Positions 8,362 to 16,150 of a DNA stretch of 64,000 nucleotides are shown here, piece by piece; position 1 is the stretch's first letter, and the number at the start of each line of letters is the position of its first letter. The notes below the pieces were generated by a model. It was given only the letters and a program-made list of their open reading frames with translations. It was not told where the DNA came from and did no database searches. The translations under genes were made by a program, and so were the position numbers. The DNA comes from CAVQZA01 sp963724805 (lineage in GTDB: Bacteria; Actinomycetota; Thermoleophilia; Gaiellales; Gaiellaceae). The stretch covers positions 806,001 to 870,000 of the forward strand of contig CAVRWA010000011.1 in assembly GCA_963724805.1 (NCBI GenBank), read 5' to 3'.

Positions 8362-9146
8362 CGCTCGTACGGGCCGCGGCCTGTCATCACCGCGGCGCCG
8401 CATCGCGCGGCCAGCGCGACCGCCTCGGCAGGATCGTCTCCGCGCGCGAGCGCGAACGTGAGCGCCGCGGTGAACGAGTCGCCGCAGCCGTACGCGTCGG
8501 AGACCGGACCCGGCAGCGGTGCCGCACGGTACGGGCCGCCCGGCTGCGTCCAGCCGCCGAGCGAGCCGGAGGTGGTGACGACGAGCTTCGGCGGCGGGTT
8601 GAGGTCGCCCGGGTGGTAGCGCTCGCCGTCGTCCTCGCCGCTGCCGACGAGCGCGTCCAGCTCCACCGCGCCCTGTCGCAGCGTCGGCAGCTCACGCGTC
8701 ACCGCGACGAGTGTGCGGGCACGTCGCACGGCCAGGAGGGCCTCGGCGTCGCCCGAGATGAAGAGCGCGGCGTCATGGCCGAGGAGATCCTCGGGCCTGA
8801 CCCGTGAGGGGCGGAGCTTCTCGCCGAGCACGGTGATCGTCCGCTCGCCGACCGCGTCCACGTAGACGAACGCGCGCCTGGTCGGCCTGGCTGTCTTCTC
8901 GGCGCGCATGGTCACGCCGAGCTCGGTCAACCGCTCCCGCGACCTGCGCCCGAGCTCGTCGTCGCCGAGCACGGTGTAGAAGGTGCAGTCGCCGTTGAGC
9001 CTCGCGAGCTGCACCGCGGCGACCGCCCCGCCGCCTCCCGGCTCCTCCCACGTCTCCTCCGCCTGGACGATCTCGCCGGGTGCCGGGACGTGGTCGACGC
9101 GGGCGAACTCGATCCACTCGACGTGTCCCACGACGGCGACCTTCAT
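8337..9146 (-). CDS. PfkB-family carbohydrate kinase
   Basis: Ribokinase-like sugar or nucleoside kinase of 269 residues, substrate not deducible. The N-terminal GGGGAVAAVQLARLN near residue 37 is the PfkB substrate-side signature. The C-terminal signature reads DAYGCGDSFTAALTFALA near 217, where the usual GAGD anion hole is GCGD; the catalytic Asp is kept. It is short for the family (usually about 300). The ATG follows a GAGACT -10-like element by six bases. Confidence 0.85.
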   Translation of the reverse strand: MKVAVVGHVEWIEFARVDHVPAPGEIVQAEETWEEPGGGGAVAAVQLARLNGDCTFYTVLGDDELGRRSRERLTELGVTMRAEKTARPTRRAFVYVDAVGERTITVLGEKLRPSRVRPEDLLGHDAALFISGDAEALLAVRRARTLVAVTRELPTLRQGAVELDALVGSGEDDGERYHPGDLNPPPKLVVTTSGSLGGWTQPGGPYRAAPLPGPVSDAYGCGDSFTAALTFALARGDDPAEAVALAARCGAAVMTGRGPYERQLTGAEV

Positions 9147-9188
9147 TCCCGCAGTCTCACATCTCGACGCGGTGGCGCGTTACCCCCG

Positions 9189-9668
9189 ATGATGGAAGTC
9201 GTGACTGTACCGCCGTTCGAGCGCTTCTACGAGGAGCACCGTGACGCCGTGTTCGGGCTGCTCGCCCGCCGGCTCGGCCGCTCGCGGGCCGAGGACGCGT
9301 TTCAGGAGACCTTCCTGCGCGCGCTGCGCGCGTACGCACGACTCGAGCACGGCCGCCACCTGCGCGCATGGGTGCTGACGATTGCCGAGCGGATCGCGAT
9401 CGACGAGTACCGCAAGCCGAGCAACACAAGTGCTCATGAGCACATGGAGCTCGAGCTCGAGGCGCCGCCGGAGCCGGAGGCGGCCTACGCCGAGCTCGCG
9501 GACCTCACCGACAGGCTTCCGCCGACCGAACGCGCGGCCGTCGTGCTCCGGTACGGCTACGACCTCCCCTACGACCAGATCGGCCGGGCGCTCGGCTCAA
9601 GCGAAGAGGCCGCGCGCCAGGCCGCGTCCTCCGGCGTCCGCCGGCTACGAAAAGAAGGAGCACGATGA
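9189..9668 (+). CDS. ECF-type RNA polymerase sigma factor
   Basis: Sigma-70 family group 4 factor, 160 residues. Region 2 spans about residues 8-75 (FERFYEEHRDAVFGLLARRL, EDAFQETFLRALR, WVLTIAERIAIDEYR) and region 4 about 100-155 (LPPTERAAVVLRYGYDLPYDQIGRALGSS). Its stop overlaps the ogt start (ATGA), and the ogt ribosome-binding site lies inside it, so the two are translationally coupled. There is no anti-sigma gene next to it. ATG 9192 is an equally possible start. Confidence 0.88.
   Translation: MMEVVTVPPFERFYEEHRDAVFGLLARRLGRSRAEDAFQETFLRALRAYARLEHGRHLRAWVLTIAERIAIDEYRKPSNTSAHEHMELELEAPPEPEAAYAELADLTDRLPPTERAAVVLRYGYDLPYDQIGRALGSSEEAARQAASSGVRRLRKEGAR
9430..9443. repeat. Dispersed palindrome GTGCTCATGAGCAC, copy 1
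   Basis: Perfect 14-base palindrome within the ECF sigma gene (codes for part of SAHEH). The 12-base core TGCTCATGAGCA recurs at 28791 and 62982. Confidence 0.7.
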
Positions 9669-10225
9669 ACACCGTCTCGCCCGAGCTCGACCGCCGCTTC
9701 CGCGACGCCGCCGCCGCGACCGGGCTGCTCGACGTCGCCTACGACCTCGTCGACTCCCCGGTGGGGCGGCTGCTCGTGGCCGTCTCAGAGCGCGGCCTCT
9801 GCAAGATCTCGTTCGATCCCGACGACCGGCTCGAGCCGCTCGCGCACGCCTATGGTCGCCGCGTGCTCCGCACCGCGAAGCCGATCGACCCGGTGCGCCG
9901 CCAGCTGGACGAGTACTTCGAGGGCGCCCGCCGCGACTTCGAGCTGCCGCTCGACCTCGTCGTCGGCGAGTTCTACGCGCAGGTCCTCGGCGAGCTGGCG
10001 CGAGTGCCGTACGGGGAGACGACCACCTACGGCGCGCTCGCCGCCCGGACCGGGCACCCGAACGCCGCACGCGCGATCGGGACGGTGATGCACCGAAACC
10101 CGGTGCCGATCGTGCTCCCGTGCCATCGCGTGATCGGCGCGAACGGCAGCCTTACCGGCTACGGCGGCGGCCTCCCGGTGAAGAAGTTCCTGCTCGAGCT
10201 CGAGCAGGGCGGAACCCTGTTCTAG
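9665..10225 (+). CDS. ogt: Methylated-DNA:protein-cysteine methyltransferase (Ogt)
   Basis: Suicide repair protein that takes alkyl groups from O6-alkylguanine. The 186 residues carry an N-terminal ribonuclease-H-like domain and a C-terminal domain with YGETTTYGALAARTG near residue 118 (helix-turn-helix), and the active-site PCHRV with the acceptor Cys near 155 followed by IGANGSLTGYGGG. The first 20 residues extend beyond the usual N-terminus. ATGA overlap with the ECF sigma gene suggests the sigma factor and the repair protein are made together. Convergent with msrB (4-base overlap). Confidence 0.95.
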   Translation: MNTVSPELDRRFRDAAAATGLLDVAYDLVDSPVGRLLVAVSERGLCKISFDPDDRLEPLAHAYGRRVLRTAKPIDPVRRQLDEYFEGARRDFELPLDLVVGEFYAQVLGELARVPYGETTTYGALAARTGHPNAARAIGTVMHRNPVPIVLPCHRVIGANGSLTGYGGGLPVKKFLLELEQGGTLF

Positions 10226-10617
10226 GACTCCTCGAGCTTCAGCGCGGCCGAGTTGATGCAGTAGCGCTGACCGGTCGGCGCCGGGCCGTCCGGAAAGACA
10301 TGGCCGAGGTGCGAGTCGCAAGCCGCACAGAGCACCTCGGTGCGGATCATCCCGTGACTGACGTCGGTCTCGAGCTCGACGGCCTCCTCGCCCGCAGGCG
10401 CGAAGAACGCCGGCCAGCCGCAGCCCGAGTCGTACTTCGTCTCGGAGGTGAAGAGCTCGGCCCCGCACGCGCCGCAGTGGTAGACCCCGGGCTCGAACAC
10501 GTGGTCGTACTCGCCGCTGAACGGAGCCTCGGTGCCCTTGCGGCGCAGGACGGCGTACTGCTCCGGGGTCAGGAGCGCGCGCCACTCCTCGTCGGTGCGG
10601 ACGACCTTGTCCGTCAC
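10222..10617 (-). CDS. msrB: Peptide methionine-R-sulfoxide reductase MsrB
   Basis: Reduces the R epimer of methionine sulfoxide in proteins. The 131 residues contain both zinc-binding CxxC pairs (CGAC near residue 49 and CAAC near 98), the conserved GCGWPAFF near 70, and the catalytic Cys in RYCINSAAL near 121. The start is GTG at 10617 and overlaps the preceding small membrane gene by four bases. Confidence 0.96.
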   Translation of the reverse strand: MTDKVVRTDEEWRALLTPEQYAVLRRKGTEAPFSGEYDHVFEPGVYHCGACGAELFTSETKYDSGCGWPAFFAPAGEEAVELETDVSHGMIRTEVLCAACDSHLGHVFPDGPAPTGQRYCINSAALKLEES

Positions 10618-10805
10618 GGCGTGCTGATGTCGCGTCGACGGACGGGGAAGCCGAGCAGGCCCCAGGCGGACAGGGCGAGCACCGCCGAGACGCCCCAGAC
10701 GGCGAAGGCGACGACGAACGCGCTCGCGCCGAAGGCCAGCACCGCGCCCGCGACGAGGAGCACGATCGAGCCGAGCGTGGAGATGACCAGCGAATGCCTC
10801 CGCAT
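10614..10805 (-). CDS. Small membrane protein, 63 residues
   Basis: Unrecognised. Two hydrophobic segments (about residues 8-27 and 30-50) are followed by a basic tail FPVRRRD, consistent with a small inner-membrane protein. It is joined to msrB by a 4-base GTGA overlap, so the pair is one operon. The -10 element TATCCT lies six bases before the ATG, which fixes the start. Confidence 0.7.
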   Translation of the reverse strand: MRRHSLVISTLGSIVLLVAGAVLAFGASAFVVAFAVWGVSAVLALSAWGLLGFPVRRRDISTP

Positions 10806-10811
10806 GCCCTC

Positions 10812-10817
10812 AGGATA
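10812..10817 (-). promoter_or_regulatory. -10 element, leaderless start of the small membrane gene / msrB operon
   Basis: TATCCT, then GAGGGC, then ATG: a six-base gap and no ribosome-binding site. Confidence 0.55.
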
Positions 10818-10916
10818 GCCGCCGAAAGGCGTGTGGCAGACCCCCGAAGGAGTACGGACTTCTCCCGATGCCGCTGGAAATGCCGGTGCATAGATTGGGC
10901 GTCAGGAGGTACGTCA

Positions 10917-11165
10917 ATGTCAACTCTCACACCACTTCATCGCACCCGAGCTCCTTCGAAACCGCGCGCGATCCCGCCGATCGCGAGGTGGGGCTACCAC
11001 GTCGTGCAGACGATCTGGCTCGCGGCCATGGTCGTCACCGCGATCGGGGCCGGCCACACGTTCGGCTACATCGTTCTCTGGGCGCTCGGCGCAGGGATCA
11101 TCGCCACGCTCGACTTCGGATACCGGGAGTACGTGCTGCACGATCATCCATCGAGCAGCTTGTAG
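10917..11165 (+). CDS. Small membrane protein, 82 residues
   Basis: Unrecognised. Two membrane segments (about residues 29-45 and 49-66, WLAAMVVTAIGAG and IVLWALGAGIIATLDFGY) follow a basic N-terminus. Start 10917 has an ideal AGGAGGT ribosome-binding site at 10904-10910, one of few in this window; the longer in-frame start at 10794 lacks one. The 3' end overlaps the convergent response-regulator gene by 22 bases. Confidence 0.7.
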   Translation: MSTLTPLHRTRAPSKPRAIPPIARWGYHVVQTIWLAAMVVTAIGAGHTFGYIVLWALGAGIIATLDFGYREYVLHDHPSSSL

Positions 11166-11767
11166 CCCACCCCCCAGAGGTTGAGCACGAACGGCCCCGC
11201 GCCGTCGCGCGCGAGCTTGCGCCGTAGGCGCGAGGCGTGCGAGTCGAGTGTCCGCGTTCTGCCGAGCGAACGGAAACCCCACACCTCCCGTAGCAGCTGC
11301 TCCTTCGTGAACACGCGGTGGGGGTCGGAGGCGAGCTTGACGAGCAGTTCGAACTCCTTCCCGGCGAGTGCGACCGGCTCGCCGCGGACGGTGACCCGTC
11401 GAGTCGCCCGGTCGATCCGCAGCTCGCCTGCCGCGAGCCGCTCGTGCGGCTCCGGAGAGACGCGCCGGAGTACGGCCCGGATCCGCGCGAGCAGCTCCTC
11501 GTAGTGGAACGGGCGGACGAGCACGTCGTCGGCGCCCTCCTCGAGCGCACGGATCCGGTCGACCGCGTCGGTCTCAGGCGCGCCGAGCACGATCACCGGC
11601 AGGTCGTGCCCGGCGCCGCGGAGCAGCCTGCACTCGGCGGCGCTCGGCAGCAGCGCCAGGTCGATCCGCTCGGCCGCGTCGAGGCGCCGCACGACCTCGA
11701 AGCCGTCGCTCGCGAGGTGGTGCTCGAGGGGCACCTCCGGGTGGGGAACGAGCAGCGCGGTCGACAT
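11144..11767 (-). CDS. OmpR-type DNA-binding protein with degenerate receiver domain
   Basis: It has 207 residues. The C-terminal winged-helix domain (about 110-205) is intact: LAGKEFELLVKLASDPHRVFTKEQLL and RTLDSHASRLRRKL, ending in WGVGYKLLDG. The receiver fold is recognisable, but the acidic pair, the phosphoacceptor Asp (LALLPS instead of VLLD), the Thr (VLGA) and the Lys (VRPF instead of TKPF) are all replaced. It therefore probably works without phosphorylation. No kinase gene is adjacent. TAGGTT lies seven bases before the ATG. Confidence 0.88.
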   Translation of the reverse strand: MSTALLVPHPEVPLEHHLASDGFEVVRRLDAAERIDLALLPSAAECRLLRGAGHDLPVIVLGAPETDAVDRIRALEEGADDVLVRPFHYEELLARIRAVLRRVSPEPHERLAAGELRIDRATRRVTVRGEPVALAGKEFELLVKLASDPHRVFTKEQLLREVWGFRSLGRTRTLDSHASRLRRKLARDGAGPFVLNLWGVGYKLLDG

Positions 11768-11836
11768 GCCGCCGAACCTAGCGCCCCGCCGAACAGTCGG
11801 CCAGATGTCCTTTCGCGCGGAACTGCGACGAACGAT

Positions 11837-13501
11837 CTACAAACGGCCCGAACGGACCACGGCCCAGAGGAGCCTGAACAGCACGAGCGTCGAGAGGGCG
11901 AAGCCGGCCAGCGCGATCACGTTCACCCCGAGCGCATGCGGCCCGCCCTTCGCGAATGCGGCGAGCACCGCCGAGCCGAGGAACCCGGCTGCGACCACGA
12001 GCGCGACGACGAGCCTGTTGAACGACTCCTGCATGCTCGCCATGAACTCGTCGAGCGCGATGTGGCGGAACCCGACCTCGATCTGTCCGTCCCGCATCTC
12101 CTCCAGGATGTCGTGCACCTGGTAGGGCAGCTCGAGGGCGATCTGGGAGAGCGCGAACGCCTCCTTGCGAGCCCGTCGGGCGACGCGGTCGGGCGTGAAC
12201 CGTTCGCGCATCAGGTCGCGCGCGAACGGCTTCGCGACCTCGAACACGTTGAAGTCCGGGTACAGCTCCGCGCCGACCGAGGCGAGCGTCGCTATGGCCT
12301 TGTCGAGCATCAGGAACCGCGTCGGCAGGTGGAGGTTGACCGAGTAGATGAGCTGGAACGCCTCGCGGATCACCTGCATCGGGTCGATCTCGGCGAGGCT
12401 CGCACCGTAGTAGCGGTAGTAGATCTCGCGCAGCTCGGCGCGGAACTGCGCCTCCCGCTCCTTCGGGTACTGGACGCCGAGGTCGGTCAGCCGGCGCGGC
12501 AGCGCGTCCACGTTCTCGGTCGCCGCGTCGATGAAGAGGCCGGTCGCCGCCGACATATCCTGTTCGGTGAGCTTGCCGACCGCGCCGAAGTCGACGAGTC
12601 CGATCCGGTCCGGCGCGAGCACCATGATGTTCGCCGGGTGCGGGTCGCCGTGGAAGAAGCCGTGGCGGAAGATCATCGTCATCCAGGTCTCGGTGATCAG
12701 GTAGGCGAGGTGGCGGCGTTCCTCGACCGTGAAGTCGTCCTCACCGATGTCGGCCAGCTGCGGCCCCTCGAGCAGCTCGAGCGTGAGCACGCGCGAGCGC
12801 GTGTAGCTCCAGTAGACCCGCGGCACGGCGACGTGCGGGTGGCCCGCGAAGTTGCGGCGGAACGCCTCGGCGTTGCGCGCCTCGAGCCGGTAGTCGAGCT
12901 CGTGGCGGATCTGGCGCGAGAACTCGTCGACGAGCGCCGTGGGGTCGACGAACTCGAGCGCCTTCACCCGCTCTCGCACGAGCTTCGCGGCCTGCATCAT
13001 CAGCGCGAGGTCGGCGTCGATCTGCCTCGGCGCGCCGGGTCGCTGCACCTTCACTGCGACCCGCTTGCCGTTCGGGAGCACGGCGCGGTGGACCTGGCCG
13101 ATCGAGGCCGACGCGACCGGCGTCGGCTCGAACTCGAGGAACAGCTGCTCGACCGTCAGCCCCAGCTCCTCCGTCACGATCTCTTCGACCTGCGCGAACG
13201 CGAACGGCTTGACGTCGTCCTGGAGGCGGCGAAGCTCGGCGATGATGTCCGGCGGCAGCACGTCCGGGCGCATCGAAAGCGCCTGTCCGAACTTGACGAA
13301 GGTCGGGCCCAGCTCGTCGAGCATCTCCCGCAGGTGCACTCCGCGCTGCGAGCGGTCGCCGTCGAGCTCCTCGCGGCGTCGGAACGGGAGCGCGGCGCCG
13401 ACGCGGTGGGTCTCGAAGAAGTAGCCGAAGCCGTGCTTGCCTGCGACCTGGACGATCTCGGAGAGCCTGCCGAGGTTACGCTGCGTCGAGCGGGTCGCCA
13501 T
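11837..13501 (-). CDS. ABC1/UbiB-family atypical protein kinase
   Basis: It has 554 residues. The KxGQ motif (FVKFGQALSMRPDVLP) is near residue 70, the Ala/Ser-rich nucleotide loop SASIGQVH near 130, the VAVKVQRPG lysine near 150, the catalytic HGDPHPANIM near 285 and the metal-binding VDFGAVG near 300. Two C-terminal membrane segments (about 500-545) fit a membrane-bound member. In bacteria UbiB proteins aid quinone synthesis, but many actinobacterial members have no known role. Divergent from the 13528 gene with only 26 bases between starts. Confidence 0.9.
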   Translation of the reverse strand: MATRSTQRNLGRLSEIVQVAGKHGFGYFFETHRVGAALPFRRREELDGDRSQRGVHLREMLDELGPTFVKFGQALSMRPDVLPPDIIAELRRLQDDVKPFAFAQVEEIVTEELGLTVEQLFLEFEPTPVASASIGQVHRAVLPNGKRVAVKVQRPGAPRQIDADLALMMQAAKLVRERVKALEFVDPTALVDEFSRQIRHELDYRLEARNAEAFRRNFAGHPHVAVPRVYWSYTRSRVLTLELLEGPQLADIGEDDFTVEERRHLAYLITETWMTMIFRHGFFHGDPHPANIMVLAPDRIGLVDFGAVGKLTEQDMSAATGLFIDAATENVDALPRRLTDLGVQYPKEREAQFRAELREIYYRYYGASLAEIDPMQVIREAFQLIYSVNLHLPTRFLMLDKAIATLASVGAELYPDFNVFEVAKPFARDLMRERFTPDRVARRARKEAFALSQIALELPYQVHDILEEMRDGQIEVGFRHIALDEFMASMQESFNRLVVALVVAAGFLGSAVLAAFAKGGPHALGVNVIALAGFALSTLVLFRLLWAVVRSGRL

Positions 13502-13527
13502 GGCGTCAGTGTGACACGGGAGGCGCA

Positions 13528-14472
13528 GTGCGTTGGTTCAAGGCTTTCGTCGACGCCACGAACGTCTTCTACGACCACCTCGCAGCGGTGCGCTGGTGGC
13601 CGCTCGTCGTCGCTCTCGGCCTCCAGTTCCTGAGGATCGCGCTCCGGGCGATCGCCTGGCGGAACATCCTCCAGGCCTCCTATCCGACGACGAAGGTGCG
13701 CTTCCTGCCCGTCTTCGGCGCGTACCTCGCGGGCATCGGCGTGAACGCGATCATCCCCGCGCGGGTCGGAGACGCTGTCAAGGTCGCGCTGGCCAAGCAG
13801 CGGATCGACGCCTCGAGCTACGCGACCGTGGCGGCGACGCTCATCGTCGAGACGCTGTTCGACTTCTTCGTCGCGCTCGGGCTCTTCGCCTGGGCGCTCA
13901 CCCTCGGCGTCCTGCCGGGCCTGCACATCCTGCGAAAGCTCCCCTCGGTGGACTGGTCGTGGCCGCTGAGTCATCCGCGCACGAGCGCCGCGATCGGCGC
14001 CGTGCTCCTCGTCCTACTCCTCGTCCTCGGGATCTGGGCCGGCCGGCGCGCGGTCGCCTTCTGGGCGCGCGTTCGGCAGGGCTTCGCGATCCTCCGCACC
14101 CCGTGGCGCTACCTGCGTGACGTCGTCTCCTGGCAGGCCGCGAGCTGGGTGCTGCGGATCGCGAGCATCTACTACTTCCTCCGCGCGTTCGGGATCACGG
14201 CCACCATCCACAACGCGCTGCTGACGCAGGTCGTGCAGAGCCTCTCGACGCTCTTCCCGATCACCCCCGGCGGCGCGGGCACCGAGCAGGGGCTCATCGT
14301 CTACGTCTTCCGCGGGCGCGAGGCGGCGACCCCGCTGCTCAGCTTCAGCGTCGGGATGAAGATCGCGCTGACCGCGTTCATGGTCGTGCTCGGCTTCGCG
14401 GCGCTCGGCCTGATGGTGCGCACGTTCAGCCCGAGGCGCGCAATCGAGCAGGCCGAAGAGAGTGAGCGCTAG
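13528..14472 (+). CDS. Membrane flippase-like protein (UPF0104 / LPG synthase transmembrane family)
   Basis: It has 314 residues and about eight hydrophobic segments. GAYLAGIGVNAIIPARVGDAVKVALAKQ (residues 67-94, start of the family core) and the TLFPITPGGAGTEQG loop near 250 place it in the family of MprF transmembrane domains and AglD, which move lipid-linked substrates across the membrane. There is no lysyltransferase domain. GTG start with GGGAGG upstream. A second, distant family member is encoded at 22656. Confidence 0.82.
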   Translation: MRWFKAFVDATNVFYDHLAAVRWWPLVVALGLQFLRIALRAIAWRNILQASYPTTKVRFLPVFGAYLAGIGVNAIIPARVGDAVKVALAKQRIDASSYATVAATLIVETLFDFFVALGLFAWALTLGVLPGLHILRKLPSVDWSWPLSHPRTSAAIGAVLLVLLLVLGIWAGRRAVAFWARVRQGFAILRTPWRYLRDVVSWQAASWVLRIASIYYFLRAFGITATIHNALLTQVVQSLSTLFPITPGGAGTEQGLIVYVFRGREAATPLLSFSVGMKIALTAFMVVLGFAALGLMVRTFSPRRAIEQAEESER

Positions 14473-14634
14473 CGCCTCGCGCTAGAAGTCGTTTCCCGAC
14501 CAAGCGACGGCCGCACGCCCGAGTGTTGAGGAATGTTCTCCACGCGGTTCCGGGCCAGCACTAGCCCGGAGCGCATTCGTGCGGTCAAGATGACGAACAG
14601 TCACGACATGCGAGTAACAGAGCGGAGGCAGACT
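14473..14634. other. Intergenic, no gene seen
   Basis: 162 bases between the flippase-like gene and the small monooxygenase-like gene. GAGCGGAGG just before 14635 is the ribosome-binding site of the latter. Nothing else was recognised. Confidence 0.5.
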
Positions 14635-14922
14635 ATGCACGCAGTCATCGGACGGGTCACGATCAAGCCGGGCCGAGAAGCCGAGACGCTCGCGATGATC
14701 CGGGAACGTGGCGTCGCGATGCTGCAAGGCATGACCGGCTCCGCGGGCGGCTATTGGGCGCGGAGCGTCGAGGGCGAACTCGTCCAACACTCCTTCTGGC
14801 TCTTCGATACGAAAGAAAACGCACGATTGGCAGAGGCGACCTTCAACACGCTCCGAGACATGCCCGAGGCGCCGGCGGCATTCGTCAGCGTCGACGTTTG
14901 TGAGGTTGTCGGGCACGCCTAG
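14635..14922 (+). CDS. ABM-like (antibiotic biosynthesis monooxygenase-type) dimeric alpha-beta barrel protein
   Basis: It has 95 residues in the ferredoxin-like fold: HAVIGRVTIKPGREAETLAMI (strand and helix, residues 2-22), GGYWARSVEGELVQHSFWLFDTKENA, then a second helix. Substrate unknown; many such proteins are heme-degrading or simple dimeric enzymes. Start 14635 is chosen because it begins the domain and has GAGCGGAGG upstream. Confidence 0.65.
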   Translation: MHAVIGRVTIKPGREAETLAMIRERGVAMLQGMTGSAGGYWARSVEGELVQHSFWLFDTKENARLAEATFNTLRDMPEAPAAFVSVDVCEVVGHA

Positions 14923-14985
14923 GACTGCAGTGGAAGCGTGCCCCAGCGCGCAGGAACGTTCCCGAGCGTGAGCCTCCCGGTGGGT

Positions 14986-15621
14986 CTAAGGGAGCGACTC
15001 GACGATTGCCTTGAGCGTTGCGACTGCCTGTGGTGCGGGTTCCCAGCCGTGTAGGCCGAGGGCGTAGGTGACTCCGCCGCGTTGCCACCGGAAGATGAAG
15101 TGATCGCCTTGCTCCCCGCCATCAGGAAACGCCGGTGCAAGCACGAGAGTGCCGCGCCTGTCGCCCCAGGAAACATGCCCGAGGAAGACTGGGCGGATCC
15201 GACGGCTTGAAAAGAGGCCGGCCCGGAGCCGCGCGGACGTCCCTTGTGTCGGGTAGTTGAAGGGGAAGGCGTGGCGGAGATCGCCGGCGAAGATCGCGAT
15301 GTGCGCCCAGGTTGGTGGCTTGGTCGGGCCGAAGCCGACGTGTTCGAGTTCAAGGTCATCCCAAGCGACTCCGAGGCAGCCGGGCTTCCCACCGCTGCAA
15401 AGGAACGCGTTCCACGCTGGTTCTCGTCCGACAGAGGGCAGGCGTCTGGGACAGGCAGGTCTGAGCAGCGCCGAGCGAGCGCAGCGGTGCAAGACATATG
15501 CGGGGGTTGCGGCCATCCTGACCGGCTTCGCAGCGAGCTCCCCGGTCGCCAACGCCGGAAGCACCCCGACAAGCGAAACGATCGCCACAGCGACCGCTGC
15601 CCAAGCCCTCGCGCCTCTCAT
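14986..15621 (-). CDS. Exported protein of unknown function
   Basis: It has 211 residues. A signal peptide (MRGARAWAAVAVAIVSLVGVLPALA, residues 1-25, cut probably after ALA) precedes a Cys-containing mature region (HRCARSALLRPACP, LCSGGKPGCLG) with four cysteines that may pair outside the cell, then HAFPFNYPTQG and a hydrophilic C-terminus. No family recognised. The longer frame upstream overlaps the divergent DsrE gene and is not supported. Confidence 0.65.
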   Translation of the reverse strand: MRGARAWAAVAVAIVSLVGVLPALATGELAAKPVRMAATPAYVLHRCARSALLRPACPRRLPSVGREPAWNAFLCSGGKPGCLGVAWDDLELEHVGFGPTKPPTWAHIAIFAGDLRHAFPFNYPTQGTSARLRAGLFSSRRIRPVFLGHVSWGDRRGTLVLAPAFPDGGEQGDHFIFRWQRGGVTYALGLHGWEPAPQAVATLKAIVESLP

Positions 15622-15696
15622 GATCGGCGACCAGCGAGCGGACCGACGCCGAACGGGACGCCGTAGGAAGAACCGTCGTTGTAGAGTCGGTACGCA

Positions 15697-16059
15697 ATGG
15701 CGCGAATCCTGCTGAAGAGCGCCTGGGGTTCCGACGACCCCACCAAGGCGAGCTTCGCCTTCCTGCATGCGAACGCGTTCACCGATCTCGGCCACGAGGT
15801 CCAGATCTTCCTGCTGGATGAGGCGGTCAACGTCATGCGGGACGAGGTGGCAAACGCGATCGTCCCAGTCGGTTGGCCGCCGCTTCGAGAGACACTAGCT
15901 GGGACGATCTCGCACGAACTTCCGCTCCACATCTGAGAGGCATGCTCGCTGGCCCGTGGGGTCGGCCCCGACAACCTCAGCGGCAAGAACGCAACGTTCG
16001 CCGATCCGAAGATCCTCGCCGATCTGATCGTCTGGGCGGACAAGGTCGTCACGGAGTAA
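15697..16059 (+). CDS. DsrE-family protein with in-frame TGA at a redox cysteine position (candidate selenoprotein)
   Basis: Read through one TGA (15934-15936), the frame gives 120 residues, the normal DsrE/DsrF-like length. Before the TGA: SAWGSDDPTKASFAFLHAN, GHEVQIFLLDEAV and VPVGWPPLRETL, all typical. After it: EAC-SLARGV, GKNATFADPKILADLI and WADKVVTE, also typical. Family members read I-P-I-Y-V-C-x-x-C-x-x-A-R-G here, so TGA replaces the first Cys of CxxC, giving U-E-A-C. A hairpin follows at a SECIS-compatible distance. The alternative is a single TGC-to-TGA nonsense mutation. -10 TAGAGT (15682-15687) lies nine bases before the ATG. Role: probably thiol/sulfur redox chemistry in the cytoplasm. 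Confidence 0.75.
15943..15985 (+). promoter_or_regulatory. Candidate bacterial SECIS hairpin
   Basis: Directly after the TGA, TGC(T)CGCTG at 15943-15951 can pair with CAGCGGCA at 15978-15985 (eight pairs, one bulged T). Inside, GTCG (15961-15964) pairs with CGAC (15969-15972) around the loop GCCC. The apical loop is 28 bases after the TGA and begins with G, as the bacterial SECIS rules require. An alternative inner fold GGGG/CCCC with loop TCGG exists. Found by eye only. Confidence 0.4.
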
Positions 16060-16150
16060 CGGATCGAACGATCCGACGCCGGGGGTACCCGAGTGATTCG
16101 GGAATGCCATCCGAGGGCGTTTGAAGACCTGAGGTGGTTACCGTCTGTGC

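Noticed and set aside
14533..14634. Longer N-terminus for the ABM-like protein
   Set aside because: The extra 34 residues are not part of the domain, and GAGCGGAGG stands before 14635.
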